Positions 63,219 through 64,000 of a stretch of DNA of 64,000 bases are shown here, piece by piece. Each line of letters opens with the position of its first letter. Position 1 is the first letter of the stretch. The DNA lies in assembly GCA_964599565.1 (NCBI GenBank), contig CAZRFE010000006.1, forward strand, positions 3,368-67,367. Direction: 5' to 3'. The notes beneath the pieces were generated by a model that saw only the letters and a program-made list of their open reading frames with translations, ran no database searches and was not told where the DNA came from. Source of the stretch: JAJUFS01 sp964599565. Lineage in GTDB: Bacteria; Pseudomonadota; Gammaproteobacteria; Natronospirales; JAJUFS01. Made by a program: the position numbers and the translations under genes.

Positions 63219-64000
63219 TTACACGTCGAGATTGGAGACCTCGAGTGCGTTTCGCTCGATGAAGTCGCGTCGTGGTTCCACGTTGTCGCCCATCAGCGTG
63301 GTGAACACCTCATCGGCCGCCACCACGTCTTCGATCTTCACCTGCAGCAGGCGGCGCGTGTCGGTGTTCATGGTCGTATCCCACAGCTGCTCGGGGTTCA
63401 TTTCACCGAGACCCTTGTAGCGCTGGATGTTCTGGCCTTTCCGCGCTTCATCCATCAACCACTGGATGGCTTCGCGGAACGTCGTCACCGGCATCTGCTT
63501 CTCGCCGCGCGCAACGTATGCACCATCGCCCAGCAGCCCGACGATCTTCTCGCCGAGCTTTGCAATGTGCTGGTATTCGGCGGATGCAAAGAACTCGCGG
63601 TGAATCAGGCGTTCATGCCGGATACCGTGATGCGCACGCGCGACCTGGATGTCGTGGCCTTCGCCTTCCGCGGAATTGATGATCTTCAGCGTGTAGTGCG
63701 TGGTGTCGTCCTGGCTGGCATTCAACCGGAGCTCGAGCTGGTTGGTCCAGTCGCCGAGCCACGCGCGATCGTCGTACTTCTCGACGGTGACAGCCGGCAG
63801 GTAGATCAGCTTGTGCAGCACGTTTTCGTCGTAACGTCGCGACCAGCGCCGGATCATGGACATGACGCGCGTGTAGTGCTGTGCAAGTTCCTCGAACGCT
63901 TCCGGCGCGATCGCCGGCGCGTCCTTTGAAAGGTGCAGCTTTGCACCGTCGAGCGCCTGCGCGAGCAGGTAGTTGTTCAGCTCCGCATCGTCCTTGACGT
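63219..64000 (-). CDS. gyrB: DNA gyrase subunit B, C-terminal part (5' end outside window)
   Basis: The last 260 codons of GyrB are visible, open to the window edge. Recognisable pieces are [15 protein letters not shown] [40 protein letters not shown] and [20 protein letters not shown], the TOPRIM-adjacent tail that contacts GyrA. The amino-terminal ATPase part and TOPRIM core lie outside. It converges on plsC. In related genomes it is the last gene of dnaA-dnaN-recF-gyrB, so the replication origin probably lies to the right. Confidence 0.97.
   Translation of the reverse strand, partial: VKDDAELNNYLLAQALDGAKLHLSKDAPAIAPEAFEELAQHYTRVMSMIRRWSRRYDENVLHKLIYLPAVTVEKYDDRAWLGDWTNQLELRLNASQDDTTHYTLKIINSAEGEGHDIQVARAHHGIRHERLIHREFFASAEYQHIAKLGEKIVGLLGDGAYVARGEKQMPVTTFREAIQWLMDEARKGQNIQRYKGLGEMNPEQLWDTTMNTDTRRLLQVKIEDVVAADEVFTTLMGDNVEPRRDFIERNALEVSNLDV

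Overview
The window looks like the chromosome of a GC-rich gammaproteobacterium. The evidence is a set of conserved housekeeping blocks: hslVU, ubiE-ubiJ-ubiB, gpmI-envC-yibQ, yibN-grxC-secB-gpsA, the glnA/ntrBC nitrogen system, and glyQS-gmhB-plsC facing gyrB. From memory, several of these blocks lie near each other and near dnaA in Pseudomonas aeruginosa, and a plsC-gmhB-glyS-glyQ group follows gyrB there. If that order holds here, recF, dnaN, dnaA and oriC should lie a few kb beyond the right edge, upstream of the truncated gyrB. There are no rRNA, tRNA, CRISPR, insertion-sequence or phage signals. The genus cannot be fixed from the sequence alone.

Layout. 1-10.4 kb, all on the minus strand: a truncated DUF2339 membrane protein, a MAPEG protein, a PutP-type symporter, a small Arg-rich protein, an undescribed envelope trio (small secreted protein, large membrane protein, VWA lipoprotein), a catalytic/non-catalytic M16 peptidase pair and a MATE exporter. 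10.4-20.3 kb: FadI thiolase behind a PsrA-like operator, an AGCS symporter, a Vgb-like propeller, DUF1289, DUF819, MscL with a zinc ribbon, SlyD, an SDR reductase, ferrochelatase and a VOC protein. 20.3-27.7 kb: a PAS-GGDEF-EAL protein, hslVU behind a heat-shock-type promoter, DUF971 and the ubiquinone genes ubiE, ubiJ and ubiB. 27.7-34.1 kb, minus strand: gpmI-envC-ctpA-yibQ-yajL and a membrane diguanylate cyclase, apparently one operon. 34.1-36.8 kb: yibN-grxC-secB-gpsA, then trmL on the opposite strand. 36.8-53.6 kb: a class 1B-like dihydroorotate dehydrogenase, then a complete MSHA type IV pilus locus from mshI to mshQ. 53.6-58.9 kb: ntrC, ntrB, a DUF4124 protein, a GNAT protein and glnA. 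58.9-64 kb: glyQ, glyS, gmhB and plsC convergent with gyrB.

How the genes work together. The MSHA locus holds the inner-membrane assembly platform (MshI, a PilN-like protein, MshJ, MshG), the secretin with its partners (MshL, MshK, MshM, MshN), the extension ATPase MshE with a c-di-GMP-binding type N-terminal domain, the major pilin MshA, prepilin-like minor proteins, and a large MshQ with two tandem lectin-like domains. Two GGDEF proteins in the window could supply the c-di-GMP. Prepilin peptidase and a retraction ATPase are not here and must be encoded elsewhere. The nitrogen block carries textbook control: a perfect sigma-54 promoter and two NtrC sites upstream of glnA, and an NtrC site covering the ntrBC promoter.

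The least explained features are a Cys-rich 29-codon reading frame overlapping the mshA start codon, a hairpin that buries the mshQ ribosome-binding site, the VWA-lipoprotein/membrane-protein module at 3.4-6 kb, and a class 1B-type DHODH with no adjacent pyrK. No intergenic stretch exceeds 300 bases.
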